Origin: Bacteroidales bacterium
Lineage (GTDB): Bacteria; Bacteroidota; Bacteroidia; Bacteroidales; UBA1402
Direction: 5' to 3'
NCBI GenBank assembly: GCA_021373135.1
Contig: JAJFTH010000003.1
Location: 558,001-622,000, forward strand
DNA: 64,000 nt
The translations under genes and the position numbers were made by a program. This document shows positions 63,762 through 64,000 of the stretch, piece after piece. Numbering within the stretch: position 1 is the stretch's first letter; every line of letters starts with the position of its first letter. Below the pieces are notes generated by a model. It did not search any database, had not been told where the DNA came from, and saw nothing but the letters and a program-made list of their open reading frames with translations.

Positions 63762-64000
63762 TCAGAACCTTCTCCCTGGATAGACCTCGAGGGCTTTTTG
63801 TAGAACAATCATGGCCTTGGCCAACTCTTCCTTGCTGATCACATAAGCCATTCGGACCTCATTCATACCCACATCGGGGGTTGTGTAAAAACCGGAAGCC
63901 GGCGCAATCATTACCGTCTGCCCTTCATATTCAAATTCATCCAGCAACCAGGCACAAAACTTGTCCGCATCGTCAATCGGCAATTTGGCCACGGTATAGA
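63762..64000 (-). CDS. Class I/II PLP-dependent aminotransferase (partial, C-terminal end)
   Basis: The last 79 codons of a gene that runs off the window edge. The segment reads YTVAKLPIDDADKFCAWLLD, then QTVMIAPASGFYTTPD and NEVRMAYVI, the small-domain end of AspC-type aminotransferases, including the substrate-binding arginine in NEVRMAYV. The GTG at 63992 is internal (codon for valine), not a start. The exact amino acid acted on cannot be told from this part. Confidence 0.85.
   Translation of the reverse strand, partial: YTVAKLPIDDADKFCAWLLDEFEYEGQTVMIAPASGFYTTPDVGMNEVRMAYVISKEELAKAMIVLQKALEVYPGRRF

Overview
The window comes from a Bacteroidota chromosome, most likely order Bacteroidales. 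The signs are SusC/SusD outer-membrane pairs, a FecR-type anti-sigma factor with its ECF sigma factor, many promoters with the phylum-specific -7 motif TAnnTTTG 15-40 bp before a start, a C-terminal T9SS sorting domain, and a Bacteroides-type serine palmitoyltransferase. No rRNA, tRNA or CRISPR array was seen. The species cannot be fixed from the sequence alone.

Layout. Transketolase (11-2029, minus) is followed by an AT-rich polysaccharide utilization locus (2306-17096, plus): FecR anti-sigma, SusC with an STN signalling domain, SusD, a surface lipoprotein, a GH127 enzyme, a GH2 enzyme and a large exported protein resembling the DUF5695 family. The only ECF sigma factor in the region (17207-17776) lies at the far end on the opposite strand. 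A shrunken IS4-type insertion sequence with visible inverted ends (17794-18188) separates it from the next block. That block (18190-25865, all minus) is a galactose/uronate module: a NrtR/AraR-like Nudix regulator with a dead Nudix box, galK, a cytoplasmic aldose 1-epimerase, a lipoprotein epimerase with a cysteine-rich tail, a DUF4861-like lipoprotein, and the kduD/kduI pair. The locus and this module would together take up a plant-type glycan rich in galactose, arabinose and uronate and feed the sugars to central metabolism; this link is inferred.

26220-37019 holds an outer-membrane beta-barrel protein, small membrane proteins, an exported protein of unknown function with a TPR protein, lepA, a nitroreductase and an OmpA protein with calcium-type repeats. 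37110-43897 is a complete seven-gene export operon (TetR, TolC, HlyD, two ABC ATPases, two ABC-2 permeases) with a palindromic operator. 44047-49499 holds an MFS carrier, pgk, nadE and the queuosine-precursor transporter yhhQ; the last carries a compact preQ1 class I riboswitch in its leader.

49872-54348 holds a BspA-like leucine-rich-repeat protein exported by T9SS, decayed remains of another secreted protein, and a PIF1/RecD-like helicase with an HRDC domain. 54590-56601 is a two-gene sphingolipid unit (serine palmitoyltransferase plus a likely 3-ketosphinganine reductase). It converges on an unrecognised 526-residue protein with two acyl-carrier-protein-like segments that lack the usual attachment serine. 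The window ends with lpdA, maeB (malic enzyme fused to a phosphotransacetylase-like domain), a LolC/E-like permease and a partial aminotransferase.

The most interesting items are the split sigma/anti-sigma locus with its unassigned large enzyme candidate, the preQ1 riboswitch with tandem CAAG tails, the double ACP-like protein beside the sphingolipid genes, and the cysteine-tailed lipoprotein mutarotase.
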